This document shows positions 1 through 8,137 of a stretch of DNA of 12,396 bases, one piece after another. This DNA comes from Acidimicrobiia bacterium (GTDB lineage: Bacteria; Actinomycetota; Acidimicrobiia; Spongiisociales; ZC4RG35). Each line of letters starts with the position of its first letter. Position 1 is the first letter of the stretch. A program made the position numbers and the translations under genes. Below the pieces are notes generated by a model. That model saw nothing but the letters and a program-made list of their open reading frames with translations, was not told where the DNA came from and did no database searches. The stretch spans positions 1 through 12,396 of the forward strand of contig QIDW01000135.1 in assembly GCA_003230435.1 (NCBI GenBank), given 5' to 3'.

Positions 1-792
1 CGTGACCAGTTGTCCGGTCGAGCAGTGGCGATGATGTTCTTCGAGTCCTCAACCCGCACTCGTCTCTCCTTCGAGCTCGCCACCAACCGTCTCGGAGCCG
101 ACCTGATGACCCTTGATCCGGACACTGCCTCAACGAAGAAAGGGGAGTCTCTTAGAGACACCGCGCTGACGGTCACTGCGATGGGCGCAGACATCCTCGT
201 GGTCAGGCATTCCGAGGCGGGGGTTCCGGATGCCATTCACGACTGGACTGGCGTGCCGGTGGTGAACGCTGGTGATGGGGCTCATGAACATCCGACACAG
301 GCGCTCCTGGATGCGGTGACGCTTCATCAGCGCTTCGGGTCACTCGAAGGCCTGCGTATGGGCATTGTTGGGGATATCCGGCAGAGTCGGGTCGCGGGAA
401 GCTTGTTTCATGCCATGCCGTCTCTAGGCGTCGAATCCATTCTGATCGGCCCCGAATCTCTTCTTCCCGAACACGAGCCGGCAGGCTTTGCTATGTCCAC
501 CGAACTCGACAGCCATCTCGGTGACCTGGACGTTGTCTATCTACTGAGGGTGCAGCGGGAAAGAGGCACCCGGATCCCTGACGACTACATCGAGAGGTTT
601 CGGATCGATTCGAACAGGGCAGCCGTCATGAAACCGGAGGCCGTAGTCATGCACCCGGGTCCGATGAATCGTGACGTCGAGATAACCGGAGATGTTGCCG
701 ATGGCCCCCGTTCGCTGATTCTGAGCCAGGTGGCCAACGGCGTACCGACCCGGATGGCTGTGCTGGCAGCCCTCAGGGATGGGCTCACATGA
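1..792 (+). CDS. pyrB: Aspartate carbamoyltransferase catalytic subunit, 5'-truncated by window edge
   Basis: Catalyses condensation of carbamoyl phosphate with L-aspartate to N-carbamoyl-L-aspartate in cytosolic pyrimidine synthesis. The reading frame is open from base 1, so the N-terminus lies outside the window. 263 residues are visible against a usual length of about 305-315, with roughly 35 missing (estimated from the family position of the carbamoyl-phosphate motif). Visible motifs, numbered from the first codon: STRTR at 17-21 (carbamoyl-phosphate binding), the STKKGESL loop at about 44-51 (the active-site Ser/Lys loop donated to the neighbouring subunit), HPTQ at 97-100, LLRVQRER at about 181-188 and HPGPMNRDVEI at about 218-228. 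A TTG at base 10 is an internal codon and not the start, because the fold requires more sequence upstream. The stop overlaps the pyrC start by four bases (ATGA, 789-792), implying translational coupling. Any PyrR-type leader control would lie upstream of the window. No regulatory-subunit gene (pyrI) is present here. Confidence 0.96.
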   Translation, partial: RDQLSGRAVAMMFFESSTRTRLSFELATNRLGADLMTLDPDTASTKKGESLRDTALTVTAMGADILVVRHSEAGVPDAIHDWTGVPVVNAGDGAHEHPTQALLDAVTLHQRFGSLEGLRMGIVGDIRQSRVAGSLFHAMPSLGVESILIGPESLLPEHEPAGFAMSTELDSHLGDLDVVYLLRVQRERGTRIPDDYIERFRIDSNRAAVMKPEAVVMHPGPMNRDVEITGDVADGPRSLILSQVANGVPTRMAVLAALRDGLT

Positions 793-2069
793 TTCTGATC
801 AGGGGTGGCAGGGTGTTCTCAGACAGCACCTTCTCGAGAGGTGGTTTCGAGGTCAAGGACGTGTTGATCGACGGCGATCGGATCGCAGCCGTGGGAAGCG
901 TCGACACCGACGAAGTCAGCGAGGTGGTGGATGCCTCCGGGTGTCTGGTTGGCCCTGGTTTCGTGGATATACACACCCATCTCCGCGAGCCGGGCCATAC
1001 CTGGAAAGAAGACATTGCCTCAGGGTCCGCGGCGGCTGTTGCCGGCGGTTTCACGGCTGTTGTGGCCATGCCGAACACGGATCCACCGATCGACGAGGTG
1101 AAGATTGTTGAGGAGGTAGCGCTTCGTGGAGACGAGGTCGGTCTGGTGGAGGTCGCAGTAGCCGGCGCGATGACACAGGGCCGCGCCGGTGTGGTTCCAT
1201 CTGACATCGAGGGTCTCTACGAGTGCGGGGTGAGGGTCTTCACCGACGACGGGGACTCTGTCGACGATACCGATGTCCTCCATTCGGTCATGGTGCGGAT
1301 AGCTGCTCTCCCTGGAGCCGTCGTATTCCAGCATGCCGAGGACGTTTCGATGACCGTCGACGGGCATATGCACGAGGGGTCGATGTCGGTCCGGTTGGAT
1401 GTCGGTGGACTTCCTGCCGAAGCGGAGATGGAGGTGGTTAGACGTGACCTCGACCTGGTGCGTGAGACGGGCGCCAGGTATCACTGTCAACATGTGTCAG
1501 CAGCGGGAACGGTCGAATTGATCCGTCACGCCAAAGCCGAAGGCCTGCCAATCACGGCGGAAGTCACACCACACCATCTCTCGTTTGACGACACCGCGCT
1601 GGCGGATCTCGACACCAACTTCAAGATGTATCCACCCCTTCGGTCGAGTGACGACCGAAGGGTATTGAGGGAAGCGCTAGATGACGGGACGATCGATGTG
1701 GTGGCCACCGACCACGCACCCCACGCGCCCGAGGAGAAGGCCACATCATTCGGAGAGGCGCCACGCGGCGTCATCGGACTCGAGACGGCCGCCGCGGCTG
1801 TATGGGAAGTCGTCAAAGATCCGGCACTCATGTTCCAAGCGCTGAGTCTGAATCCAGCCTCTATCGCGTGCCTCGGAGAGCAGGGTCGGCCTATTGCTGT
1901 TGGAGAGCCGGCGAACATCGTCGTCTTCGATCCACGACACGAATGGACACCTGACAGGTTCGTGTCCCGGTCATCGAACAGTCCCTACAAGGGTCGTCTC
2001 TTGAGAGGGCGTCCGCTGCTCACAGTGCACCGCGGAAGGATCGTCCACAGGCTGAGAGGAGTCGCATGA
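789..2069 (+). CDS. pyrC: Dihydroorotase (class I, zinc amidohydrolase)
   Basis: Interconverts N-carbamoyl-L-aspartate and L-dihydroorotate, the third step of pyrimidine synthesis. The product has 426 residues, the usual length for the long class I bacterial form (E. coli PyrC is shorter, about 348). Amidohydrolase signatures are intact: DIHTHLREPG at 60-69 gives metal ligands H62 and H64 and a substrate Arg; FTDDG at 151-155 supplies an Asp metal ligand; QHAED at 181-185 and QHVS at 234-237 supply H182 and H235; ATDHAPH at 306-312 carries the catalytic D308. An NPA motif (355-357) and a terminal beta-sandwich strand with FDP (380-382) complete the fold. All catalytic positions are present, so this is an active enzyme and not a PyrC' pseudo-dihydroorotase. 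The ATG at 789 overlaps the pyrB stop and has AGGGA at 775-779, nine bases upstream. The stop overlaps carA by four bases. Confidence 0.97.
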   Translation: MILIRGGRVFSDSTFSRGGFEVKDVLIDGDRIAAVGSVDTDEVSEVVDASGCLVGPGFVDIHTHLREPGHTWKEDIASGSAAAVAGGFTAVVAMPNTDPPIDEVKIVEEVALRGDEVGLVEVAVAGAMTQGRAGVVPSDIEGLYECGVRVFTDDGDSVDDTDVLHSVMVRIAALPGAVVFQHAEDVSMTVDGHMHEGSMSVRLDVGGLPAEAEMEVVRRDLDLVRETGARYHCQHVSAAGTVELIRHAKAEGLPITAEVTPHHLSFDDTALADLDTNFKMYPPLRSSDDRRVLREALDDGTIDVVATDHAPHAPEEKATSFGEAPRGVIGLETAAAAVWEVVKDPALMFQALSLNPASIACLGEQGRPIAVGEPANIVVFDPRHEWTPDRFVSRSSNSPYKGRLLRGRPLLTVHRGRIVHRLRGVA

Positions 2070-3229
2070 GAGGGAAAGTGTCGGCACTTCTGGCGACAGC
2101 AGACGGAGAGGTTTTTCGGGGGAGCTCGGTGGGCGGACCCGGTGTCGTCACCGGAGAGGCTGTTTTCAACACATCGATGACGGGTTACCAGGAGATCCTG
2201 ACCGACCCTTCATATGCGGGACAGGTTGTTGTGATGACCTCTCCCCACATTGGCAACTACGGCGTTGTCGACTTCGATGCGCAGTCTTCGAGTCCGGCCG
2301 TCGCCGGATTCATCATGCGAGCCCTCTCGCGAAGGGAATCGAGCTGGAGGTCGGAGGGAAGCCTTGCTGACTACCTCCGGCGTCATGATGTCGTTGCTGT
2401 CAGTGACGTCGACACCCGCCGGCTCACCCGACACATACGAGATCGAGGTGCCATGCCGATTGCCATGGGTTCAGACGTGTCTGAAGCCGAGCTGATAGAC
2501 ATGGCGGCTGAAGCTCCGACCATGGCTGGCCAGGACCTGGTCAGCCAGGTCACCACGCGTGAGTCGTACCGTCTCGACGCTGAAGGCGATACCCAGGGCC
2601 TCGTAGTGGCCATTGACCTCGGCATGAAGACGGACATCCTTCGCAACCTGACAGGCCGCGGGTTCGAAGTTGCAGTCGTTCCGGCGGCGACGGACGCCAA
2701 GACGATCCTCGAGATGTCGCCCACCGGAGTCTTCCTGTCCAACGGACCCGGCGACCCTGAGCCTCTATCAGCCACAACCACAGCTCTGCGAGACCTGCTT
2801 GGCAAACGGCCTCTGTTTGGTATCTGCCTCGGCCATCAGGTCCTCGGGCTTGCCGTGGGCGCATCCACGTTCAAGCTCCCGTTTGGCCATCATGGCGGGA
2901 ATCATCCCGTGCGGCGCCTGGATGACAACCGTGTCGAGATCACGGCCCAGAATCACGGTTTTGCCGTCGATTTGTGGTCTTTGAGCGACGACGACCAACC
3001 TGAGAGGGAAGCACTCGTCGGACGAAACCTTTTGCCAGAGGTGGTTGACACACCATTCGGCCCGGTGCGCCCAACACACCAGAATCTGAATGACGGCACG
3101 CTGGAGGGAATGGTTCTCGAAGCGATCCCCGCCTTCTCCGTCCAATATCATCCTGAATCAGCCCCCGGCCCCAGCGACGCCCGAGGGTTGTTCGACGACT
3201 TCGTCAGGTTGATGGAAGAGGCCGGCTGA
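2066..3229 (+). CDS. carA: Carbamoyl-phosphate synthase small (glutaminase) subunit
   Basis: Hydrolyses glutamine and channels ammonia to CarB for carbamoyl-phosphate synthesis, feeding both pyrimidines and arginine. The product has 387 residues, typical for the family. The N-terminal CPSase small-chain domain covers about 1-150 (NTSMTGYQEILTDPSY at 35-50). The C-terminal class I amidotransferase domain covers about 175-385, with SNGPGDP at 225-231, the nucleophile elbow FGICLGHQ at 251-258 (C254), HGGNHPV at 276-282, QNHGFAVD at 295-302 and YHPE at 361-364 (H362 and E364 complete the triad). The ATG at 2066 overlaps the pyrC stop in an ATGA and has a strong GAGAGGAG Shine-Dalgarno at 2054-2061, four bases upstream. 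In the mycobacterial operon I recall an extra small gene between pyrC and carA; here the two genes overlap directly. The stop TGA shares its last base with the carB ATG. Confidence 0.97.
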   Translation: MRGKVSALLATADGEVFRGSSVGGPGVVTGEAVFNTSMTGYQEILTDPSYAGQVVVMTSPHIGNYGVVDFDAQSSSPAVAGFIMRALSRRESSWRSEGSLADYLRRHDVVAVSDVDTRRLTRHIRDRGAMPIAMGSDVSEAELIDMAAEAPTMAGQDLVSQVTTRESYRLDAEGDTQGLVVAIDLGMKTDILRNLTGRGFEVAVVPAATDAKTILEMSPTGVFLSNGPGDPEPLSATTTALRDLLGKRPLFGICLGHQVLGLAVGASTFKLPFGHHGGNHPVRRLDDNRVEITAQNHGFAVDLWSLSDDDQPEREALVGRNLLPEVVDTPFGPVRPTHQNLNDGTLEGMVLEAIPAFSVQYHPESAPGPSDARGLFDDFVRLMEEAG

Positions 3230-6200
3230 TGCCTCCCCGTCGCGACATCAGGTCGATCCTCGTAATCGGCTCCGGGCCGATTGTGATCGGGCAGGGGTGC
3301 GAATTCGACTACTCGGGCACGCAGGCGGCCAAGGTTCTCAGCGCCGAGGGCTACCGGGTCATTCTCGTCAATTCGAACCCTGCGACGATCATGACAGACC
3401 CCGAGTTTGCCGACGCCACATACATCGAACCGATTACTTCCGAGGTGGTGGCCGAAGTGATCGCCCGGGAACGCCCGGACGCACTGCTCCCGACCCTTGG
3501 CGGACAAACGGCTCTGAACGTCTCGGCCGAATTGGCCCGTAGCGGGGTCCTCGAGCGTCACGGGGTCCAGATGATTGGTGCTGGACTCGAAGCAATCAAC
3601 AAGGCCGAGGATCGGGGGAGATTCAAGGAGACAATGGAGATGGTGGGTCTGGAAGTGCCCCGCGCCGGGTATGCCAGATCGATGCCTGAGGCGTTGAGCA
3701 TCGCCAAAGACATCGGTTACCCGGTGATGGTGCGCCCCTCCTTCATCCTCGGGGGTAGCGGCACTGGAATCGCCGACACAGAAGAGGACCTACACGACAT
3801 CGCCAAGGACGGTTTTACCACCTCACCGGTCGGAGAGATCCTTGTGGAGGAGTCGGTTCTCGGGTGGAAGGAGTACGAGCTGGAAATCATGCGCGATGGC
3901 GCTGATAACGCGGTGATCGTGTGCTCAATCGAGAACTTCGACCCGATGGGCGTCCACACCGGAGATTCGATCACGGTGGCTCCGATCCAGACCCTGTCCG
4001 ATCGCGAGTACCAGGAGATGCGGGACGACGGGATCAAGGTCTTACAAGCAATAGGTGTTGAAACCGGTGGCTCCAACGTGCAGTTCGCCGTTGATCCCGA
4101 GACGGGCAGGCGGCTTGTCATCGAGATGAATCCCCGTGTGAGCAGATCATCTGCCCTTGCCTCCAAGGCGACCGGGTTTCCCATCGCCAAGATCGCCGCA
4201 CTTCTCGCCGTTGGTTACACACTCGACGAGATCTCCAATGACATCACGGGAGCGACCCCCGCGTCATTCGAGCCAGCGCTCGACTATGTCGTTGTGAAAA
4301 TCCCGAGATTCGATTTTGCCAAGTTCCCGTCGGCTTCAACGAGGCTTGGCACATCGATGCGGAGTGTCGGTGAGGCCATGGCGATAGGTCGGACGTTCCC
4401 AGAGGCTCTGCAGAAGGCTCTGCGAAGCCTCGAGATTGGACGAGCCGGGCTCAATGCTGATCTGTTGGAGGACCGGGTCATGGCGCTCGACGACGACGAC
4501 CTCGTCGATGCGGTTAGAGAGCCAACGCCGGATCGGGTCTTTGCCATGGGTGAGGCGTTGCGCCGCGGTTGGACCGTAGAAGATGTGTCGGACATGTCGA
4601 TGGTCGATCCCTGGTTTGTCGACCAGATGAGCGAGATCATCGAAGTCCGGGAGGCGCTCGAAACTTCCACCGATGTCGCCATCCTCCTAGAGGCCAAGCG
4701 GTACGGCTTCTCCGACCGTCAGATCGCCCATCTGTGGGGTCGTGAAGAGGCTGATGTGCGGGAGTTGCGCAGCTCTGTTGGCATTACGCGCACGTTCAAG
4801 ACCGTGGACACCTGTGCGGCCGAGTTTGAGGCCCTGACACCCTACATGTACGGCACCTTCGAAGATGAAAGTGAAGTCAAGCCTGCCAAAAAGCCGCGTG
4901 TCGTTGTACTCGGTTCCGGGCCCAACCGCATCGGCCAGGGGATCGAGTTCGACTACTGCTGTGTGCATGCGAGTTTCGCGCTGCGCGATGCCGGCTACGA
5001 GACGGTCATGATCAACTGCAACCCCGAGACGGTCTCGACCGATTACGACACGTCTGATCGTCTGTACTTCGAGCCGCTGACGACCGAAGATGTTCTCGCC
5101 GTCATTGACGCCGAGAAGCCAGACGCAGTGATTGTTCAGCTGGGAGGTCAAACGCCACTCAACCTGGCGGAGGAACTCGCTGCCGCAGGAGTTGTCATTG
5201 CCGGGACTTCGCCGGCTTCGATCGCTCTTGCCGAAGACCGGGAGCAATTTGCCGAGATCTGTCGCAATCTCGGTCTCAAACAACCGCCTGCGGGTTCGGC
5301 AACATCTGCTGCCGAGGCTGATGACGTCGTAGACCAGATTGGTCTGCCGGTCGTGGTTCGGCCTTCGTTTGTTCTCGGGGGGCGCAAGATGAAGGTGATC
5401 TACAGTCCAGAGGAGTTGGGCACTTATGTGAGAGAGATCTACGGGGAGGGTGACCCCGATGTCGTCTCCAACCCAATTCTGATCGACCGTTTCTTGGAGT
5501 CCGCGGTCGAGGTGGACGTCGATGCGGTTTTTGACGGCTACGAACTTCTCGTGGGAGGAGTCATGGAGCATGTCGAGGAGGCAGGAATCCACTCCGGGGA
5601 CTCCGGGTGTGTCACTCCGCCTCCGACCCTCTCGGATGAGGCCAGCAAGGAGATTCTCAGGGCGACGAGGGAGTTGGCAGCTGCTCTTGCAGTCCAGGGG
5701 CTCATCAACATTCAGTTCGCGGTCAAGGGTGATGACGTGTATGTCCTCGAGGTGAACCCTCGGGGAAGTCGAACCGTCCCCTTCATCTCGAAGGCGAAGG
5801 GGATTCCGCTCGCCCGAATCGCAGCCAGGGTCATGATGGGATCCAGAATCGAGGAACTTCGATCCGAGGGCCTGATCCCGAAGGAGCGAAACGGCGCCGA
5901 CTTCGTCGCGGTGAAAGAGGCCGTTCTCCCGTGGGACCGGTTTCCTGAAGAAGACTCGGTACTCGGTCCCGAGATGAAGGCGACAGGCGAGGTGATGGGG
6001 ATCGGTTCCGACGTGGGTGTCGCCTACGGCAAGGCCTTGCTCGCCGCCGGACACGTGCTGGCAGATCGGGGGCGGGTGTTTCTCTCCTTTGCCGATCGAG
6101 ACAAGCCGATGGGTCTTGCCGTGGCTCAGGCTTTCACACTGCTCGGTTTTGACCTGGTTGCCACCAAAGGCACAGCACGCTTTCTCCGCCATCATGCGAT

Positions 6201-6468
6201 CGAGACCGAAGTGGTGAACAAGGTTGGCGAGGGTCCTCGGGACATAGGTGAGAGACTCGAGAACGGTGAAGTTCAGCTGGTTGTGAACACGCCACGCGGA
6301 GGGAGGGCGCGGTCAGACGGAAGAAAGATCCGTCAATCTGCCCGGCGGCATGCTGTTCCCTGCGTCACCACCATTCAGGGAGGCCTCGCGGTGGCCCGGA
6401 GTCTGAGGGCGGGCCCGGGAGCAATCAACCGTCCGAGGAGTTTGCAGGAATGGCATCGCGGTCGTTAG
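3229..6468 (+). CDS. carB: Carbamoyl-phosphate synthase large (ammonia) subunit
   Basis: Makes carbamoyl phosphate from bicarbonate, ammonia delivered by CarA, and two ATP. The product is full length at 1079 residues (E. coli 1073). Domain order: first pre-ATP-grasp and ATP-grasp half at about 1-400 (GSGPIVIGQGCEFDYSG at 14-30, RPSFILGGSGTG at 169-180, EMNPRVSRSSAL at 299-310), a helical oligomerisation domain at about 405-550, the second ATP-grasp half at about 555-935 (GSGPNRIGQGIEFDYCCVHA at 562-581, RPSFVLGGRK at 711-720, EVNPRGSRTVPF at 841-852), and an MGS-like allosteric domain at about 945-1079 (ATKGTARFLRHHAIETE at 978-994). The allosteric domain, where UMP inhibits in E. coli, is intact, so feedback control is plausible. 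Two small oddities are G846 in the EVNPR-A-SRT block, usually Ala, and K720 in the GGRxM loop, usually a small residue. The ATG at 3229 has GGAAGAGG seven bases upstream (3214-3221). The last 19 bases overlap pyrD. Confidence 0.98.
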   Translation: MPPRRDIRSILVIGSGPIVIGQGCEFDYSGTQAAKVLSAEGYRVILVNSNPATIMTDPEFADATYIEPITSEVVAEVIARERPDALLPTLGGQTALNVSAELARSGVLERHGVQMIGAGLEAINKAEDRGRFKETMEMVGLEVPRAGYARSMPEALSIAKDIGYPVMVRPSFILGGSGTGIADTEEDLHDIAKDGFTTSPVGEILVEESVLGWKEYELEIMRDGADNAVIVCSIENFDPMGVHTGDSITVAPIQTLSDREYQEMRDDGIKVLQAIGVETGGSNVQFAVDPETGRRLVIEMNPRVSRSSALASKATGFPIAKIAALLAVGYTLDEISNDITGATPASFEPALDYVVVKIPRFDFAKFPSASTRLGTSMRSVGEAMAIGRTFPEALQKALRSLEIGRAGLNADLLEDRVMALDDDDLVDAVREPTPDRVFAMGEALRRGWTVEDVSDMSMVDPWFVDQMSEIIEVREALETSTDVAILLEAKRYGFSDRQIAHLWGREEADVRELRSSVGITRTFKTVDTCAAEFEALTPYMYGTFEDESEVKPAKKPRVVVLGSGPNRIGQGIEFDYCCVHASFALRDAGYETVMINCNPETVSTDYDTSDRLYFEPLTTEDVLAVIDAEKPDAVIVQLGGQTPLNLAEELAAAGVVIAGTSPASIALAEDREQFAEICRNLGLKQPPAGSATSAAEADDVVDQIGLPVVVRPSFVLGGRKMKVIYSPEELGTYVREIYGEGDPDVVSNPILIDRFLESAVEVDVDAVFDGYELLVGGVMEHVEEAGIHSGDSGCVTPPPTLSDEASKEILRATRELAAALAVQGLINIQFAVKGDDVYVLEVNPRGSRTVPFISKAKGIPLARIAARVMMGSRIEELRSEGLIPKERNGADFVAVKEAVLPWDRFPEEDSVLGPEMKATGEVMGIGSDVGVAYGKALLAAGHVLADRGRVFLSFADRDKPMGLAVAQAFTLLGFDLVATKGTARFLRHHAIETEVVNKVGEGPRDIGERLENGEVQLVVNTPRGGRARSDGRKIRQSARRHAVPCVTTIQGGLAVARSLRAGPGAINRPRSLQEWHRGR
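6435..6440 (+). promoter_or_regulatory. Ribosome binding site of pyrD inside the carB 3' end
   Basis: GAGGAG lies nine bases before the ATG at 6450, within the last codons of carB. It supports starting pyrD inside carB with a 19-base overlap. A shorter AGGA immediately before the ATG is too close to serve. Confidence 0.6.
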
Positions 6469-7367
6469 CGACCTCCGTTGGAAAGGTAGCCCTGAGGTCG
6501 CCTCTGGTGGCCGCGTCGGGGACCGTTGGGTCGGTGTGGGAATGGGCCGAAGTGGCAGATGTTCGACCCTACGGAGCCGCTGTGGCCAAATCTGTCTCCC
6601 CGGAGGCGTGGCAAGGACGACCTGCCCCGCGACTGGCTCCGACTACCACCGGGATGTTGAACGCCGTCGGGATCCAGAACCCGGGGATCGCCAGTTGGGT
6701 CGAAACGATGAAGCCGCTGATTCCCCGCCTCCGGGTCCCGGTATGGGGATCGGCCGTTGCAGGCGACGCGGACGGATTCGTCCACGTAGCCAAAGGCCTG
6801 GTTTCGGCCGGAGTCACCGCCGTCGAAGTCAACCTCTCCTGCCCGAATCTGGAGGATGGCGAGATGTTCTCCTTCACCGCGAACCGGAGCAGTGACGTGA
6901 TCGAGGCTGTCAGCGGTGCTGTCGACGTCCCCGTCGGGGCGAAACTGTCACCCAACACACCCGACATCGTGGGAGTGGCCGAGGCATGTCGCGACGCTGG
7001 CGCAGACTTCGTCGTCCTCACCAACACCGCGTTCGGATTTGGGCTGTCGCTCCCGGACCGAAAACCCTTGCTCTCAGGAGGAGTCGGCGGATACAGCGGG
7101 CCTGGTCTGAAACCGTTGTCGCTTCGCTGCGTGTACGAAGTTGCCAGAGCAATTCCCGATCTTGGAATCGTCGGATGCGGAGGAGTCTCATCCGGCGCAG
7201 ATGTTGCGGAGTATCTCGTCGCTGGAGCATCGGCGGTGGAGCTCGGGACCGTTCATCTTGCCGAACCAAAGGCCGGGATTCGGATCACGAAAGAGCTTGT
7301 AGGTCTCATGGCGAAGCTCGGTGTCGAAAGTGTCGCCGACCTGGTCGGGACGGTCAGGTCGTGGTGA
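6450..7367 (+). CDS. pyrD: Dihydroorotate dehydrogenase, class 1 (PyrDB-like catalytic subunit)
   Basis: FMN enzyme oxidising dihydroorotate to orotate, the fourth pyrimidine step. The product has 305 residues, matching class 1 enzymes (about 310), and has no N-terminal membrane helix such as class 2 enzymes carry. Visible features: AASGTVG at 21-27 and K48 near FMN, TTTGMLNAVGIQNPG at 65-79, NLSCPN at 128-133 with C131 as the catalytic base (class 2 has Ser here), GAKLSPN at 163-169, SGGVGGYSGPGLKPL at 209-223, and the FMN-phosphate loop GCGGVSSG at 242-249. The Cys places it in class 1. The SGP(G/A)LKP block and operon position between carB and pyrF resemble PyrDB (class 1B), which normally needs the iron-sulfur/FAD subunit PyrK to pass electrons to NAD. 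No pyrK lies in this window, so the electron acceptor cannot be settled here. The start lies within carB, and the stop overlaps pyrF in GTGA. Confidence 0.93.
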   Translation: MASRSLATSVGKVALRSPLVAASGTVGSVWEWAEVADVRPYGAAVAKSVSPEAWQGRPAPRLAPTTTGMLNAVGIQNPGIASWVETMKPLIPRLRVPVWGSAVAGDADGFVHVAKGLVSAGVTAVEVNLSCPNLEDGEMFSFTANRSSDVIEAVSGAVDVPVGAKLSPNTPDIVGVAEACRDAGADFVVLTNTAFGFGLSLPDRKPLLSGGVGGYSGPGLKPLSLRCVYEVARAIPDLGIVGCGGVSSGADVAEYLVAGASAVELGTVHLAEPKAGIRITKELVGLMAKLGVESVADLVGTVRSW

Positions 7368-8065
7368 ACCCGATTCTTGTGGCTCTCGACGTGCCGGACC
7401 TGGCCCGAGCTGAGCGTCTGGCCCGGTCCCTCGATGGTTATGTAGGAGGATTCAAAGTGGGATTGGAACTCCTCATGAGCGAGGGGCCTGAGTCTGTTTC
7501 CAGAATTGCGGAGTTCGGGCTGCCGGTGTTCGCCGACGCGAAGCTTCACGACATCCCGAACACAACGGAACGCGCCGCTCGAGAACTCGCTGCTCATGGT
7601 GCTCGTTGGGTCACGGCACACGCCACAGGGGGAAGCCGGATGGTCGAAGCAGCTGCATCCGGGCTCAACGCTGGTGCGGAGGGTCGGAAGGTGGGTGTCC
7701 TCGCCGTCACCGTGCTCACGTCCCTCGACCAGACCGACCTCGAGACTTTGGGCATGTCGGGCACTGTTCAAACCCGGTCTGTGGAGCTTGCCCGGCTGGC
7801 CAGGGTCGCCGGAGCGGAGGGTGTGATCTGTTCGCCTCTCGAGGTCGCCTCGGTGAAGGCACTGTCTGCAGAGTTGCTTGCGGTTACTCCAGGAATTCGC
7901 CCAGGCGGGTTCGACCAGGGCGATCAGAAGCGGACAGCTACACCGGTCGAGGCTGTCCGGGCAGGGGCCGACTTCATCGTCGTGGGAAGAGCCATCACCG
8001 AGGCGTCGGACCCCGTCGCGTCAGCCTCAGCGATCGTGGAGTCACTGCGCTCGGCAGCGCTCTAG
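7364..8065 (+). CDS. pyrF: Orotidine 5'-phosphate decarboxylase (short, E. coli-type)
   Basis: Decarboxylates OMP to UMP, the last pyrimidine step. The product has 233 residues. Conserved residues: LALD-like start VALDV at 6-10 (D9), FKVGLELL at 30-37 (K31), the catalytic DAKLHDIPNT at 58-67 (D58, K60, D63), TPGIRP at 175-180 and VGRAIT at 207-212 for phosphate binding. The start is GTG at 7364, in a GTGA overlap with the pyrD stop and five bases after CAGG (7355-7358). A GTG one codon earlier (7361) is an equally legal alternative. The same frame is open much further upstream, but that extension lies over pyrD, has no family match I recognise and is not coding. The mycobacterial PyrF belongs to the longer type of about 275 residues, so the short type is a lineage clue. 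The gene ends this block and is followed by an 83-base gap. Confidence 0.95.
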   Translation: MNPILVALDVPDLARAERLARSLDGYVGGFKVGLELLMSEGPESVSRIAEFGLPVFADAKLHDIPNTTERAARELAAHGARWVTAHATGGSRMVEAAASGLNAGAEGRKVGVLAVTVLTSLDQTDLETLGMSGTVQTRSVELARLARVAGAEGVICSPLEVASVKALSAELLAVTPGIRPGGFDQGDQKRTATPVEAVRAGADFIVVGRAITEASDPVASASAIVESLRSAAL

Positions 8066-8075
8066 CCGTCCCCGG

Positions 8076-8104
8076 GTGATTGCTCTGGCTATGGTCGATA
8101 GTGT
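8076..8104 (+). promoter_or_regulatory. mihF: Possible promoter upstream of mihF
   Basis: The only sizeable gap in the window (8066-8148) contains a TANNNT-type -10 element, TAGTGT at 8099-8104. It sits 17 bases after a weak -35 hexamer, GTGATT at 8076-8081, which matches TTGACA at three of six positions. Transcription would start near 8110, giving a leader of about 40 bases. This is a by-eye match only; read-through from the pyrimidine operon is equally possible because no terminator is visible in the gap. Confidence 0.25.
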
Positions 8105-8124
8105 TGTCTGGCACTGTCCAGATA
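8105..8124. repeat. Short inverted repeat upstream of mihF
   Basis: TCTGG (8107-8111) and CCAGA (8118-8122) form an inverted repeat around the six-base spacer CACTGT. One G-T and one T-A pair extend it to seven pairs as RNA. It has no following T-run, so it is not a rho-independent terminator. It sits at the predicted transcription start of the candidate mihF promoter, so it could be an operator or a small 5'-leader hairpin. An arm of five perfect pairs can arise by chance. Confidence 0.3.
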
Positions 8125-8131
8125 CCCGAGC

Positions 8132-8137
8132 GAGGAG
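8132..8137 (+). promoter_or_regulatory. mihF: Ribosome binding site of mihF
   Basis: GAGGAG lies eleven bases before the ATG at 8149. It falls downstream of the in-frame TTG at 8080, which supports the shorter 104-residue product over a 127-residue reading whose first 23 residues show no family resemblance. Confidence 0.55.

Noticed and set aside
4687..6195. Long antisense open frame of 502 codons opposite carB
   Set aside because: It lies wholly within carB, whose + strand protein matches the CPSase large chain end to end. The antisense product has no recognisable motif, and long antisense frames are common opposite G+C-rich genes.
6986..7363. Upstream extension of the pyrF frame, giving a 359-residue reading
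   Set aside because: The extension overlaps pyrD in another frame, is arginine- and serine-rich with no family match, and PyrF homology starts at NPILVALDV just after the GTG at 7364.
8041..8078. Possible terminator after pyrF (GCGCT and CCCGGG segments)
   Set aside because: No stable G+C-rich stem followed by a T-run could be drawn; the palindromes are too short to call a terminator.
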